The notes below the pieces were generated by a model, which saw nothing but the letters and a program-made list of their open reading frames with translations, searched no databases and had not been told where the DNA came from. From NCBI GenBank assembly GCA_016182795.1, contig JACPFW010000015.1, forward strand, positions 278,635 to 342,634: a DNA stretch of 64,000 bases, read 5' to 3'. Positions 1-9,976 of this stretch are shown here, in pieces. The position numbers and the translations under genes were made by a program. The DNA is from Gemmatimonadota bacterium. Its GTDB lineage: Bacteria > Gemmatimonadota > Gemmatimonadetes > Gemmatimonadales > Gemmatimonadaceae. Every line of letters starts with the position of its first letter. Positions within the stretch are counted from its first letter, which is position 1.

Positions 1-1468
1 CGCCGATGGCCGCGATCCACAGCACCGGATACCACCCCGGCAGCCGCGCGGGCGCATCGAGCAGCACGGGCGCCATCAGCGCGGACACGCCGGCGATCAC
101 CGGCGCCAGCCAGCCCGGCAGCCCGCGCCGCGCACCAAGTGCGGCCTGGCCGGCGGTGACGCCGAGCAGGAGCAGGGCGAATGCCACCATGAAGACCGAC
201 ACCTGCCACGCGACCCACAGGTCCGTCGACGTTCCGCTTGCCGGCACGCGAATGCCGCGCGCGAGGTCGCGCAGCAGGAACGGCGTGACCGATGCCACGA
301 CGACGAGCAGGCCGACCCATATCCAGCGCGCCCGCAGGGTCGTGCGTCGACGCTGCGCGGCAAAGAGCGCCATCAGGGCCAGTGTGCCGACCATCGCCAG
401 CGCCGCGACATTGGCCGACAGCGCTCCCAGCGTGGAGGTGTAGTACAGTCCGGCGTCGAACCAGCGCGAGAAATTGGAGTACGCGCCGAGCGGCAGGATG
501 GCGACCGCCCCCGCCACGGTGGCGATGGTCAGCAGGCGGACCAGCACCGGATGCTCGCGCCGCCAAGCGGTGGCGATGAAGAGCAGCGCCAGCACGAGCA
601 GGAGCGCGGCGCTGCGCAGGCGCGAGCGTTCCATGGTTTCGAGCGCCACCACCGCCGGCGGGGCGACAATGGCGCGCACCGCGAGGACGGCGTCGCCTTC
701 CACCGTGACGCGTCGAATAGAGTCGCCCGGAATGTCGGCGGGGCCGAACACGTAGCCAGCGATGCCAAGTGGCAGCGTGGCTGGCGCGTCGAGCGGAGTG
801 GTGAGGTGATCAGCAGGCGGTTCGGCGTGCAGCAGCGCCGTGGCGATGACCGAGACGTCGCCGCGCGTCGCGGCCACGTAGAGCGAGAGATAGAACGGCG
901 TGGCCATCACACCGTGCGGGCCGGGAAGCGAATCGACGGGGAGATGCAGTCGGCCGGCCCACGCCTCGGGGCGGCCGTCGCGCGCGCGCAGCACGGCCCG
1001 CTCGGGGTGTCCTCGAATCAGACGCTCCATGGCATCCCATCGCCCGGCGCTGCTGTCGGACCAGGTACCGGCCGCCGCCGCGTCGGCGGCCTCGCGCAGT
1101 TCGGCGGCCGTCGTCTCGATGCGGCGCGCGAAGTCCTCGGTCGCGCGGTCGGCGGCCCGCCGACTCCACTCCGGCCAGTTGGCTTCGCGCCGCACGCGCT
1201 CGGCGCGCGCGATGATGCCCTCGCCCACGAGAAGGACGGCCATGGCCAGGAAGGCCAGTTCGCGTCCGCGACGGCGGCGGCCGCTCAACGCTGGAATCGC
1301 GATCAACACCGCCGCCCCGCACGCCCAGAGCCAGCCTGGCTGCAGCGTACGAATCCACGCGGCGGCCATCAGGACGATGGCGGCCGCCGATGGCATCCAA
1401 ACCCAGCGCGGCATGGTGCGCGCCCGGGTGGAGGCGTGGTCGGGAGCAGGCAGGTGGGGCGTAGTCAC
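1..1468 (-). CDS. Multi-pass membrane protein, N-terminal part (possible sensor kinase)
   Basis: The minus strand is open without a stop from about 1468 to the left edge, so the C-terminus is missing. I take the GTG at 1468, with an ATG at 1414 as alternative. The visible roughly 470-490 residues begin with two or three hydrophobic helices, then about 200 residues of Arg/Ala/Glu-rich, probably extracytoplasmic sequence (start WPEWSRRAADRATEDF). At least five further membrane helices follow, for example around LRSAALLLVLALLFIATAW and TLRARWIWVGLLVVVASVT. Two helices, an outer sensor-like part and then a multi-helix block resembles the front half of some bacterial sensor histidine kinases, but no kinase domain is inside the window. 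The membrane nature is clear; the function is unknown. Confidence 0.6.
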   Translation of the reverse strand, partial: MTTPHLPAPDHASTRARTMPRWVWMPSAAAIVLMAAAWIRTLQPGWLWACGAAVLIAIPALSGRRRRGRELAFLAMAVLLVGEGIIARAERVRREANWPEWSRRAADRATEDFARRIETTAAELREAADAAAAGTWSDSSAGRWDAMERLIRGHPERAVLRARDGRPEAWAGRLHLPVDSLPGPHGVMATPFYLSLYVAATRGDVSVIATALLHAEPPADHLTTPLDAPATLPLGIAGYVFGPADIPGDSIRRVTVEGDAVLAVRAIVAPPAVVALETMERSRLRSAALLLVLALLFIATAWRREHPVLVRLLTIATVAGAVAILPLGAYSNFSRWFDAGLYYTSTLGALSANVAALAMVGTLALMALFAAQRRRTTLRARWIWVGLLVVVASVTPFLLRDLARGIRVPASGTSTDLWVAWQVSVFMVAFALLLLGVTAGQAALGARRGLPGWLAPVIAGVSALMAPVLLDAPARLPGWYPVLWIAAIG

Positions 1469-1553
1469 TCGCGAGGATAATACCCCGCCGACGGCACGGG
1501 GGCGAACGAACGGCACCATTGGACAGATGCAGGGTAATGCGATTGGCTCTATC

Positions 1554-1561
1554 ATTATAGT
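1554..1561. promoter_or_regulatory. Overlapping divergent -10 boxes
   Basis: Between the leftmost membrane gene and the secreted-protein gene, the minus strand reads a perfect TATAAT at 1559-1554 and the plus strand reads TATAGT at 1556-1561. No convincing -35 box is seen on either side. The plus box ends only five bases before the ATG at 1567, which would make that mRNA leaderless. This is inferred from motif match only. Confidence 0.35.
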
Positions 1562-1566
1562 TGCCC

Positions 1567-2259
1567 ATGAATCGCCTCTTCTGTCTTGCCGCTTTCGTAC
1601 TGACGGCCGTTCCACTGGCCGGGCAGACCACCATCCCCGATGATGGCAGTCTGTCCATCAGCCGCGCGGGCGACCGGATTGGGCGCGAGGACTTTTCCAT
1701 CCGGCATGTCCCGACCACCTCGGGGGCGTTCGAGACCATGACGCGTGGCGTGGTGGTGACCGGCACGCATCGCGTGACGATGGACCTGAGCGCCGACTCC
1801 ACCGGCCTGCCGCTGCGATTTCAGTCGAAGACAGCCGACGACGGCCGCGCGACCAACTCGTTCCGCGCCGAAGTGATCGGCCGGCGCTTCAGCGCGCGTG
1901 CCATTCGTAACGCCGGCGAGTCGGCGCGCGAACTGATGCTCCCCCCCGGGACGCTGATCGTGGAGGACGGCGTCTTCCACCCGCTGCAGTTCGTGGTGGC
2001 GCGCGGACCCGGCGTGGTCAGCGCGGTCGTGCCGTCGCGCGGCAGGGTGGTGTCGCTGACCGTCGAGGCCGGCGAAGCGGACCGCGTCTCCATCGCGCTG
2101 CAGTCGATCGAGGCCCGGCGGTTCATTGTGCGAGAGAGCGCGGCAGGCTCGGTGCGTGAAGTGTGGGTCGACGCCAATGGGCGTCTGCTCAAGGTCGCGA
2201 TTCCGGCCCAGCAGATCGTGGCCGTCCGCGACGACGCGCCGCGCGCCCCGGCTCGCTAG
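1567..2259 (+). CDS. Secreted protein of unknown function
   Basis: A protein of 230 residues with a clear N-terminal signal peptide (MNRLFCLAAFVLTAVPLAGQ). The rest is beta-rich, with repeated alternation of short polar and hydrophobic stretches and phrases such as GREDFSIRHV and EVWVDANGRLLKVAIP. The closing phrase resembles the DUF3108/DUF6134 group of periplasmic beta-barrel-like proteins, but that is only a resemblance. I chose the ATG at 1567 over the upstream TTG at 1561 because it places the signal peptide normally. A -10-like TATAGT ends five bases upstream, so the transcript may be leaderless. The gene stands alone, divergent from the membrane gene on the left and 129 bases before the exporter locus. 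Confidence 0.65.
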   Translation: MNRLFCLAAFVLTAVPLAGQTTIPDDGSLSISRAGDRIGREDFSIRHVPTTSGAFETMTRGVVVTGTHRVTMDLSADSTGLPLRFQSKTADDGRATNSFRAEVIGRRFSARAIRNAGESARELMLPPGTLIVEDGVFHPLQFVVARGPGVVSAVVPSRGRVVSLTVEAGEADRVSIALQSIEARRFIVRESAAGSVREVWVDANGRLLKVAIPAQQIVAVRDDAPRAPAR

Positions 2260-2283
2260 TTCATCATGCCTGATTCACCCGTC

Positions 2284-2320
2284 ACGAGGGGTCCGCTGGC
2301 GGACCGCCTCCCTTGTCGTG
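2284..2320. terminator. Imperfect hairpin after the secreted-protein gene
   Basis: Outer arms CACGA (2284-2288) and TCGTG (2316-2320) enclose an inner stem GTCCG/CGGAC (2291-2295, 2300-2304). It lies 25 bases after the stop at 2259 and before the tolC-like gene. There is no T-run, so it is only a possible terminator. Confidence 0.3.
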
Positions 2321-2388
2321 GCGTCTTGAAACTCCGCCCGCCGGGGGGCCGTATGTCCCCTCGGACCTAACGATTGGATGCCCTGGAT

Positions 2389-3855
2389 ATGCGCCAACTA
2401 CTGACCGCCCTTGTTGTTTCCGCAGTCGCCCTCACTGCCTCCGCACAGACGGCGCCGAGTACGCTGACGCTTGACGACGCCGTGGGCATCGCCAAGAAGA
2501 ACAACCCCGTGTACCAGCAGCAGCTCAGCGGCCGCACCCGCGCGGCCCTGGCCCTGCGCTCGGCGTACGGCGCCTTCATGCCGAGCGCCGATGCCTCGTT
2601 CGGCACCGGCTACCGCCAGGGCAAGCAGGAGTTCTTCGGCGGCGTCGCGTTCGGCGCGACGTCGGACATCATCTCCAGCAACTGGGGGCTGAACTTCAAC
2701 GCCCGCATGTCGGCGGCGACGGTCTCCGAGGTGCGCCGCGCGCGCGCCAACATGGACGCCGCCGAAGCCGACGTGGCGGGGGCCGACGTGGCCCTGCGCG
2801 CGGCGGTCGTGACGCAATTCCTGACTGCCCTGCAGACCGAGGCCAGCGCCGCGCTGCAGGACTCCCTGCTCAAGAAGGTGCAGCTCGATCTCGAGCTGGC
2901 GAAGGCCAAGGCCGGGGTGGGCGCCGGCACGACGCTCGATGTGAAGCGCGCCGAGGTGGCAGTCGGGCAGCAGCAGGTGGCGGCGCTCAAGGCGCGCAAC
3001 ACGGCCGAGGTGGAGCAGCTCAAGCTGTTCCAGCAGCTAGGCGTCGCCCGTCCGGGCCCCGTGCAGTTGGTGCCGATGACAACGGCGACGGCGCCGACGT
3101 TTGAGCTGAGCGAACTGCTCGCCAACGCCCGCAAGAGCAACCCGACGCTGCAGGGCTACCAGTCGCGGCAGAACGCGGCGACGATGGGGGTGCGGTCGGC
3201 CAAGAGCGCCTACACGCCCACCGTGTCGCTGGGCGCGCAGCTCGGCGGCTACACGACGCAGTACAAGAACGACGATTACCTCGTGGCGCAGGCGCAGAAC
3301 TCGGTGCTGGGAAGCCAGGCGAGCTGCTTCACGACCGACTCCATTCGCCGCGGCGCCGGGCTCAGCTCCATCAGCGCCCGGTGCAACGCCATGACCTTCA
3401 CGCCGGCCATGGCGCAGGGCATCCGCGACGGCAACAAGACGTTCCCGTTCGACTTCACGTCGAGCCCTTACAACCTGTCGCTCACCGTGTCCCTGCCGCT
3501 GTTCGACCGGTTCGGACGCGAGCAGCGGCTGCAGGAAGCGCAGATCGCCCGCGACAACGCGCGGTACGACGTGCGCAAGCAGGAACTGCAGCTGACCGCC
3601 GACGTGACGTCGGCGTGGACGTCGCTGCAGGCGGCGTACCGCACCGTGGGGCTCCAGGAGCAGAACGCGGCGGCCGCGCAGGAAGCGCTCACGCTGGCGC
3701 AGGAGCGCTACCGAGTGGGCGCCAGCAGCTTTGTGGAACTGGTGCAGGCCCGCAACGATTATGAACGGGCGTCCACCGATCGCATTGGCGCCATCTATGA
3801 CTACCATCGTGCCTGGGCCGCGCTGGAAAACGCGGTGGGCCGTCCCCTCCGCTAA
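2389..3855 (+). CDS. TolC-family outer membrane efflux protein
   Basis: A protein of 488 residues. The signal peptide MRQLLTALVVSAVALTASAQ is followed by LTLDDAVGIAKKNNP, the usual opening of the outer membrane efflux protein (OEP) family. Long alpha-helical, Ala/Gln/Glu-rich stretches follow in two related halves, as in the TolC barrel-tunnel fold. The second half ends with ALTLAQERYRVGASSFVELVQARNDY, split here by meaning as the family's hallmark ending region. I use the ATG at 2389 rather than the in-frame TTG at 2374 because it starts the signal peptide. It is the first gene of a same-strand exporter locus, 12 bases before the adaptor gene. Its likely role is the outer membrane channel for the adaptor/ATPase/permease complexes that follow. 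Confidence 0.88.
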   Translation: MRQLLTALVVSAVALTASAQTAPSTLTLDDAVGIAKKNNPVYQQQLSGRTRAALALRSAYGAFMPSADASFGTGYRQGKQEFFGGVAFGATSDIISSNWGLNFNARMSAATVSEVRRARANMDAAEADVAGADVALRAAVVTQFLTALQTEASAALQDSLLKKVQLDLELAKAKAGVGAGTTLDVKRAEVAVGQQQVAALKARNTAEVEQLKLFQQLGVARPGPVQLVPMTTATAPTFELSELLANARKSNPTLQGYQSRQNAATMGVRSAKSAYTPTVSLGAQLGGYTTQYKNDDYLVAQAQNSVLGSQASCFTTDSIRRGAGLSSISARCNAMTFTPAMAQGIRDGNKTFPFDFTSSPYNLSLTVSLPLFDRFGREQRLQEAQIARDNARYDVRKQELQLTADVTSAWTSLQAAYRTVGLQEQNAAAAQEALTLAQERYRVGASSFVELVQARNDYERASTDRIGAIYDYHRAWAALENAVGRPLR

Positions 3856-3867
3856 CAGAGACAGACC

Positions 3868-5138
3868 ATGACCAAGCAAACCAAGTGGATCCTTATCGGC
3901 GTCGGCGTGGTGGCAGTGGGCGGCCTCGGCTACCTGCAGATGCAGAAGGCCAAGAAGAAGGGGACTGAGGTGCGCGTGGAGAAGGTGCAGAAGCGCGACC
4001 TCGTGGCGTCGGTCACGGCCAGCGGCCAGGTAACCCCGCGCACTAAGGTGGACCTCTCCGCCGACATCACCGGCAAGATCGTGGCGCTGAACGTCAAGAT
4101 GGGCGACATGGTCAAGAAGGGGCAGCTGCTGCTCCAGATCGACCCGCAGCAGTTTGAGAGCCAGGTTCAGCGCGCCGAAGCCGCACTGGCCAACTCGCGC
4201 GCGCGGCTGGCGCAGGCCAATGCCAACCTCCTGCAGGCGCAGAAGAACTACCAGCGCTCGTCGGACATCCGGAAGGCCAACCCCACGCTCATCAGCGACG
4301 AGCAGATCGAGCAGCTCAAGACGACCTATGAGGTCAACCAGGCGTTGCTCGAGGCCGCCCAGCAGGACGTGAAGCAGGGCGAGGCGACACTCAAGGATGC
4401 GCGCTGGCAGCTGTCGCGCACCAACATCTACGCCCCGATGTCCGGACGCGTGACGCGGCTGAACGTCGAGAATGGCGAGACCGCCGTGCAGGGGACGTTC
4501 AACAAGGACGCCGCGACGTTGATGACCATCGCCGACATGAGCGTGCTCGAGACCAAGGTGAAGGTCGACGAGACCGACGTGTCGCGCATCTCGCTGGGCG
4601 ACTCGGCGGTGATCCAGATCGACGCCTTCCCGGACACCACGTTCATCGGGAAGGTGGCCGAGATCTCGCAGAGTTCGGTGAAGGGCGCGACGACGACGAC
4701 CGGCGACCAGGCGATCGACTATGAGGTGAAGATCCGCCTCGTCAATCCGCCCACCGACACGCGGCAGGACTTCTCGGCGACGGCCAAGGTGATCACCGAC
4801 ACGCGCACGCAGGTGCTGGCGATCCCGATCATCGCGCTGACGGTCCGCGAGAACGAGGAACTCAAGAGCACCGACTCGGTGCCCAACTCCAAGGCCCCGG
4901 CCAAGCAGGTGGGGAAGAAGGACGTGGAGGGGGTCTTCGTGGTGGACGGGGCTAACAAAGTGACGTTCCGGCCCGTAAAGGTAGGGATCGCGGGCGAGAA
5001 GTTCTTTGAGGTACTTTCCGGGGTCAAGGACGGCGACCGGATCGTGGGCGGCACGTACCAGGCCATCCGCGAACTCAAGGACGGCGCCATTGTGAAGGAA
5101 GCCAAGCAACCGGAGCAGAAGCCCGGGGAGAAGAAGTC

Positions 5139-5142
<4 letters not shown>
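3868..5142 (+). CDS. HlyD/MacA-type periplasmic adaptor
   Basis: A protein of 424 residues anchored by one N-terminal membrane helix ([19 protein letters not shown]). It has the split biotinyl-lipoyl (barrel-sandwich) domain: first half [19 protein letters not shown], then [16 protein letters not shown], and after the hairpin [19 protein letters not shown]. The intervening helical hairpin (about residues 95-195) is rich in Ala, Gln and Glu. A beta-barrel and membrane-proximal domain follow, and the C-terminus is Lys/Glu-rich. Such adaptors bridge a MacB-type transporter in the inner membrane to a TolC channel. The gene sits 12 bases after the TolC-like gene, and its TGA overlaps the GTG start of the ATPase by four bases, so translation is probably coupled. 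Confidence 0.88.
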
Positions 5143-5957
<815 letters not shown>

Positions 5958-5965
5958 TTCAAGAT

Positions 5966-5999
5966 TTGGACTCAGGATTGCGATTACCGATTGCGATTT
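5966..5999 (+). repeat. Intergenic degenerate repeat, GGATTGCGATT family
   Basis: Directly after the ATPase stop. GATTGCGATT occurs twice in tandem (5976-5985 and 5989-5998). The preceding TTGGACTCAGGATTGCGAT at 5966-5984 matches 36452-36470 at 17 of 19 positions. In both places the repeat follows a stop codon in the same orientation relative to the gene. Confidence 0.7.
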
Positions 6000-6112
6000 A
6001 GGATTTCGATGGACGATGGCGGCCTCCCGTGGGGGGCCGCCTCGTGCGTTGTACCCCTCTGCGATGACGGCCGCGGAGGAAACTCTGCACTGCCCCGCCC
6101 CGTAGTGAGCCC

Positions 6113-7360
6113 ATGCTTTTCTTCGAGTCCATTCGCCTCGCGCTGAACACCATCCGCGCGCAGAAGCTGAAGAGCTTCTTCACCCTGCTCGGCGTCTGCA
6201 TCGGCGTGATGTTCCTGATTGCCGTGGTGTCGATCGTGGAGGGGATGGGGCGGTACATGGAGCAGGACCTCATCGGCAAGCTGATCGGCATCAATTCGTT
6301 TGAGCTGCGGCACCGCCCGAACATCAACATGGGCGATGTGGATCCGTCGGTGTGGGAGTCGTACCGTCGGCGGCCGCGGCTGTATCGCGACGACGTGGCG
6401 CCGGTCATCGAGGCGCTCCCCGACGGCACCAAGTGGGCGATCGTCAGCGACAACAACCTTCCGGTCTCGTCGCGTTATTCGAGCGGCCCGCGCAACGCGC
6501 AGGTCAGCGCCGTGGACGGCGACTTCTTTGCCATTCGCAAATTTGTGATCGCCGAGGGGCGCGACTTCACGCCGCAGGAGCTGGCGATGGGGACGCCGGT
6601 GGTCATCGTCGGGCCCGAAGTGGTGAAGCGGCTCTTCCCGGGGCTCAGCCCGGTCGGACGCGAGCTGAAGATGGGCGGGCTCCCCTATACGATCGTCGGC
6701 GTGCTCGAGACGCAGGGGAGCGCGTTTGGGCTGTCGTTCGACAATCAGGTGTTCGCGCCGTGGGCGTCGCCGGTGCATCGGCTGCTCAACCGCGTGCCGA
6801 CCATCGTCGACGCCGTCATCGTGCAGGTGCCGACCGCCGCGCAGATGACCGAGGCGCAGGAGCGGGTGCGCCAGGTGATGCGCGTACGCCACAAGCTGCG
6901 GCCGGGCCAGCCGGACAACTTCTCGCTGCAGACCTCGGAGAGCGCGCTGGCGTTCTGGAATAAACTCAAGCGCTACCTCGTGCTCGCCGGCATCGCCCTC
7001 CCCGCCATCGGACTTGTGGTCGGCGCCATCGTGATCATGAACATCATGCTCGTGGCGGTCGCCGAGCGCACGCGGGAGATCGGCATCCGCAAGGCGCTGG
7101 GGGCGCGGCGCGCCGACATTCTGAGCCAGTTCCTCGTGGAAGCCGCCACGCTCAGCACCGTGGGCGCGGCGGTCGGCATCGCGCTCGGGGTTGGACTCGC
7201 GAAGCTCATCTCGGTGGTGAGCCCGCTGCCGGCCACGGTGGCGCCGTGGTCGATTGTGGTTGGCGTCGCGCTTGGTGCCGGCGTCGGGATCATTAGTGGC
7301 GTGTATCCGGCGAGCCGCGCGTCGCGGCTCGACCCCATCGCCGCCCTGCGTCAGGAGTGA
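6113..7360 (+). CDS. FtsX/MacB-type ABC permease, type A, first pair
   Basis: A protein of 415 residues with the MacB architecture. An N-terminal membrane helix (TIRAQKLKSFFTLLGVCIGV) is followed by a large periplasmic domain (about residues 50-285). Three C-terminal helices follow, with the conserved coupling region VAERTREIGIRKALGARR. It ends with ASRASRLDPIAALRQE-like sequence, the typical end of this family (read in the gene as PASRASRLDPIAALRQE). It lacks a fused ATPase domain, so it depends on a separate ATPase, most simply the one just upstream. The next permease gene starts two bases after its stop. Types A and B differ consistently: A proteins begin FxESxRLALxTI and carry MNIMLVAVAERT. 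Confidence 0.88.
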   Translation: MLFFESIRLALNTIRAQKLKSFFTLLGVCIGVMFLIAVVSIVEGMGRYMEQDLIGKLIGINSFELRHRPNINMGDVDPSVWESYRRRPRLYRDDVAPVIEALPDGTKWAIVSDNNLPVSSRYSSGPRNAQVSAVDGDFFAIRKFVIAEGRDFTPQELAMGTPVVIVGPEVVKRLFPGLSPVGRELKMGGLPYTIVGVLETQGSAFGLSFDNQVFAPWASPVHRLLNRVPTIVDAVIVQVPTAAQMTEAQERVRQVMRVRHKLRPGQPDNFSLQTSESALAFWNKLKRYLVLAGIALPAIGLVVGAIVIMNIMLVAVAERTREIGIRKALGARRADILSQFLVEAATLSTVGAAVGIALGVGLAKLISVVSPLPATVAPWSIVVGVALGAGVGIISGVYPASRASRLDPIAALRQE

Positions 7361-7362
7361 CG

Positions 7363-8619
7363 ATGACCTGGATTGCACAGCGGGCCGGCCAGGTGGTCGA
7401 GGGCATTCGCATCGCGCTCGAGTCGCTGCGCGCCAATCGGGTGCGCGCGGGGCTGACGATTCTTGGCATCGCCGTTGGCGTGTTCGTGGTCGTCGTCATC
7501 TCGGCGGCGGTGCATGGCATCAACGAGAGCGTTGCCCGGGACCTCGAGTCGACGGGACCGACGACGTTCTATGTGCAGCGCTACCCGATCACCTTCGAGG
7601 CCTGCGACGGAACGGGCGACACGTGCAAGTGGCTGTCGAACCCGCCCATCACCTTCGCCGAGATGGACGCGCTCAATCGGCTGGAGGGCGCGGGGACCGT
7701 GGGCGCCGCGATGTACTGGGGCGGCTCGGTGCGGTACCGCGACCGCAACCTTCCCTCGGCGTCGATCGAGTCGTACACCGGCAACTGGGCGTCGCTGGGC
7801 GCGCCGGAAATGATGGACGGGCGCGCGTTCACCGAGCAGGAGGCGCGCAGCGCGGCGCGGGTGGTGGTGCTCACCACGATCACGCGCGAGCGGCTGTTTG
7901 GCGAGAGCGACCCCATTGGCAAGGAGATCATGGTCAACGGCACGCCGTTCACCGTGATCGGCGTGTACCGTGACAACGCCAGCTTCCTGTCGGGTGGCGG
8001 CGACCGCGCCAAGGTGGTGATGCCCATTCAGTCGCTGGGGCGGCACCTCAACGTGCAGATCCGCGACATGGGGCTCGCCGTCAAGCCGCGCGAGGGGTAC
8101 CAACCGGCCGAACTCATCGACGATGTGACCGCCACGCTGCGCGGCATGCGCGGGCTGCGCCCCGGCCGCGAGTCGAACTTCGCGATCATCACGCAGGACA
8201 AGATCATGGACACCTACAACAAGATCTTCGGGATGTTCTTCCTGGTGATGATCGCGTTGTCGGCGGTCGGGTTGATCGTGGGCGGCGTGGGCGTGGTGGC
8301 GATCATGATGATCTCGGTGACCGAGCGGACGCGCGAAATCGGGGTGCGGAAGGCGCTGGGCGCCACGCGCAGCGCCATCCTGCTGCAGTTCCTCATCGAG
8401 GCCGTGACGCTCACCGGCATTGGCGGAGCCGTTGGCCTGTTCGTCGGCTGGGGTGTGGCGATGCTGGTGCGGGTCTACAGCCCCATCGCCGCCTCGGTGC
8501 CGCCCCTGGCCGTGGTCGCCGCCCTCGCCGCCAGCGCCGTGACCGGGGTGCTGTTTGGCATGCTCCCGGCAGCGCGGGCGGCGAAGCTGGATCCGGTGGA
8601 GGCGCTGCGATACGAGTGA
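7363..8619 (+). CDS. FtsX/MacB-type ABC permease, type B, first pair
   Basis: A protein of 418 residues with the same layout as its neighbour: helix GLTILGIAVGVFVVVVIS, periplasmic domain, then three C-terminal helices with the motif MISVTERTREIGVRKALGAT and the ending AAKLDPVEALRYE. The ATG at 7363 is preferred over the GTG at 7357, which overlaps the previous stop. It is probably the heterodimer partner of the type A permease before it, because the A-B order repeats three times in this locus. The periplasmic domain contains two cysteines (AC, TCK) near residues 88-95 that could form a disulfide. Confidence 0.87.
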   Translation: MTWIAQRAGQVVEGIRIALESLRANRVRAGLTILGIAVGVFVVVVISAAVHGINESVARDLESTGPTTFYVQRYPITFEACDGTGDTCKWLSNPPITFAEMDALNRLEGAGTVGAAMYWGGSVRYRDRNLPSASIESYTGNWASLGAPEMMDGRAFTEQEARSAARVVVLTTITRERLFGESDPIGKEIMVNGTPFTVIGVYRDNASFLSGGGDRAKVVMPIQSLGRHLNVQIRDMGLAVKPREGYQPAELIDDVTATLRGMRGLRPGRESNFAIITQDKIMDTYNKIFGMFFLVMIALSAVGLIVGGVGVVAIMMISVTERTREIGVRKALGATRSAILLQFLIEAVTLTGIGGAVGLFVGWGVAMLVRVYSPIAASVPPLAVVAALAASAVTGVLFGMLPAARAAKLDPVEALRYE

Positions 8620-8652
8620 GATCGGTTAGGGGACAAGTGATGGCAGAAGGCT

Positions 8653-8697
8653 GATGGCCGATGGCAGACTGCCATCCGCCGTCTGCCATCGGCCATC
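8653..8697. repeat. Perfect 17-bp inverted repeat, GGCAGATGGC family
   Basis: Arms at 8653-8669 and 8681-8697 are perfect reverse complements around an 11-base loop. The arms are built of GATGGC-like units, and the left side extends to 8638 with the same unit. It lies between two co-directional permease genes and would form a hairpin in their mRNA. There is no T-run. Confidence 0.8.
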
Positions 8698-8735
8698 TCT
8701 CGAAACTCCACGCCGAACTCCCCCGTAGGGCAGGC

Positions 8736-9974
8736 GTGCCCTTCCTCGAAGCCGTCCGCCTCGCGCTCGACACGATCCGTGTCCAGAAGCTGAAGTCGTT
8801 CTTCACGCTCACGGGCGTGATGATCGGTGTGATGTTCCTCATTGCCGTCATCTCGATCGTCGAGGGGATGAGCAACTACGTCGAGAACGATTTTGCCGGC
8901 AAGATCATCGGCGTGAACACGTACAACCTGCGGCGCCGCCCGGAGTTCACGCCCAACGAGAGCGAGGACCAGTGGCGCGAGTACATGCGCCGGCCGCGGC
9001 TGACCGACGCCGAGGTGGAACTGGTGCGCGGGACGATCCCGCCCGGATCGCGCGCCGCGGTGGTCAACGAGAACTTCCTGTACGCCGCGGGCGGCGAAGG
9101 GCGTCCGCGCCAGGTGCAGGCGGTCGCCACCGAAGCCGATTACTTCCTCATCAAGAAGTTCGGCATCACCGCCGGGCGCGCCTTCACGCCGCAGGAAGTG
9201 CAGGCCGGCTCACGCGTGCTGGTGATCGGGGTCGAGGTGGCCGAGCATTTCTTCCCCGGGCTGGACCCGATCGGGCGCGAACTGCGCATTGCCGGCACGC
9301 CGTACGAGATCATCGGACTCATCGAGAAGCAGGGGACGGTGTTCGGCTTCTCCATGGACCGGCTGGCCATCGCCCCGTGGACTTCGCCGCTCTACCGGGC
9401 GCTGCGCCCACGCGGCGATCCGGAGACGCTGCTCGTGCAGGCCGCCGCGCCGGAACTCGTGGTCGAGGGCATCGAGACCGCGCGTGAGGCCATGCGCAGC
9501 ATCCGGCATCTCCCGCCAGGCAAGGTCGACAACTTCGCGCTCGAGACGCAGGACTCAGCGATGGAGTTCTTCCGCGGCCTGAAGTCGAAGATGGTCGTGT
9601 TCGGCACCGCGCTCCCGGCCATCGGGCTGATCGTCGGCGCGCTCGTGATCATGAACATCATGCTCGTGGCCGTGGCGGAGCGCACGCGCGAGATCGGCAT
9701 TCGCAAGGCGCTTGGCGCGACGCGGGGCAATATCCTGTCGCAGTTCCTGATTGAGGCGGCGACCCTCAGTGTGCTCGGCGCGGCCATCGGCATTGCCGGC
9801 GGCATTGGGCTGGCCAAGATCGTGCAGGCCACCACGCCGCTCCCCGCAGCGGTGGCGCTGTGGTCCATTGGCGCGGCCCTGCTGCTCGGCGCCGGCGTCG
9901 GCATCGTGGCCGGCGTGTATCCGGCCAGCCGCGCCGCGCGGCTGGACCCCATTGCCGCCCTGAGGCAGGAGTAG
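8736..9974 (+). CDS. FtsX/MacB-type ABC permease, type A, second pair
   Basis: A protein of 412 residues, closely similar to the type A permease at 6113 along its whole length (KLKSFFTLTGVMIGVMFLIA, RTREIGIRKALGATRGNILS, ending ASRAARLDPIAALRQE). I place the start at GTG 8736, because alignment with the first type A protein begins exactly there. The upstream in-frame ATG at 8661 would translate the hairpin repeat. Its stop is followed after two bases by the ATG of its type B partner. Its role is as for the first pair: the substrate-handling half of a MacB-like exporter or mechanotransmitter, with unknown cargo. Confidence 0.86.
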   Translation: MPFLEAVRLALDTIRVQKLKSFFTLTGVMIGVMFLIAVISIVEGMSNYVENDFAGKIIGVNTYNLRRRPEFTPNESEDQWREYMRRPRLTDAEVELVRGTIPPGSRAAVVNENFLYAAGGEGRPRQVQAVATEADYFLIKKFGITAGRAFTPQEVQAGSRVLVIGVEVAEHFFPGLDPIGRELRIAGTPYEIIGLIEKQGTVFGFSMDRLAIAPWTSPLYRALRPRGDPETLLVQAAAPELVVEGIETAREAMRSIRHLPPGKVDNFALETQDSAMEFFRGLKSKMVVFGTALPAIGLIVGALVIMNIMLVAVAERTREIGIRKALGATRGNILSQFLIEAATLSVLGAAIGIAGGIGLAKIVQATTPLPAAVALWSIGAALLLGAGVGIVAGVYPASRAARLDPIAALRQE

Positions 9975-9976
9975 CG

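Noticed and set aside
3037..5109. Open frame of 690 codons on the minus strand opposite the adaptor gene
   Set aside because: Its translation is low in complexity (runs of Arg, His, Leu, Gly), matches no family and lies antisense to two well-supported efflux genes. Long antisense frames are expected at this GC content.
8661..8735. Upstream ATG start of the second type A permease
   Set aside because: It would translate the hairpin repeat; alignment with the first type A protein starts at the GTG at 8736.
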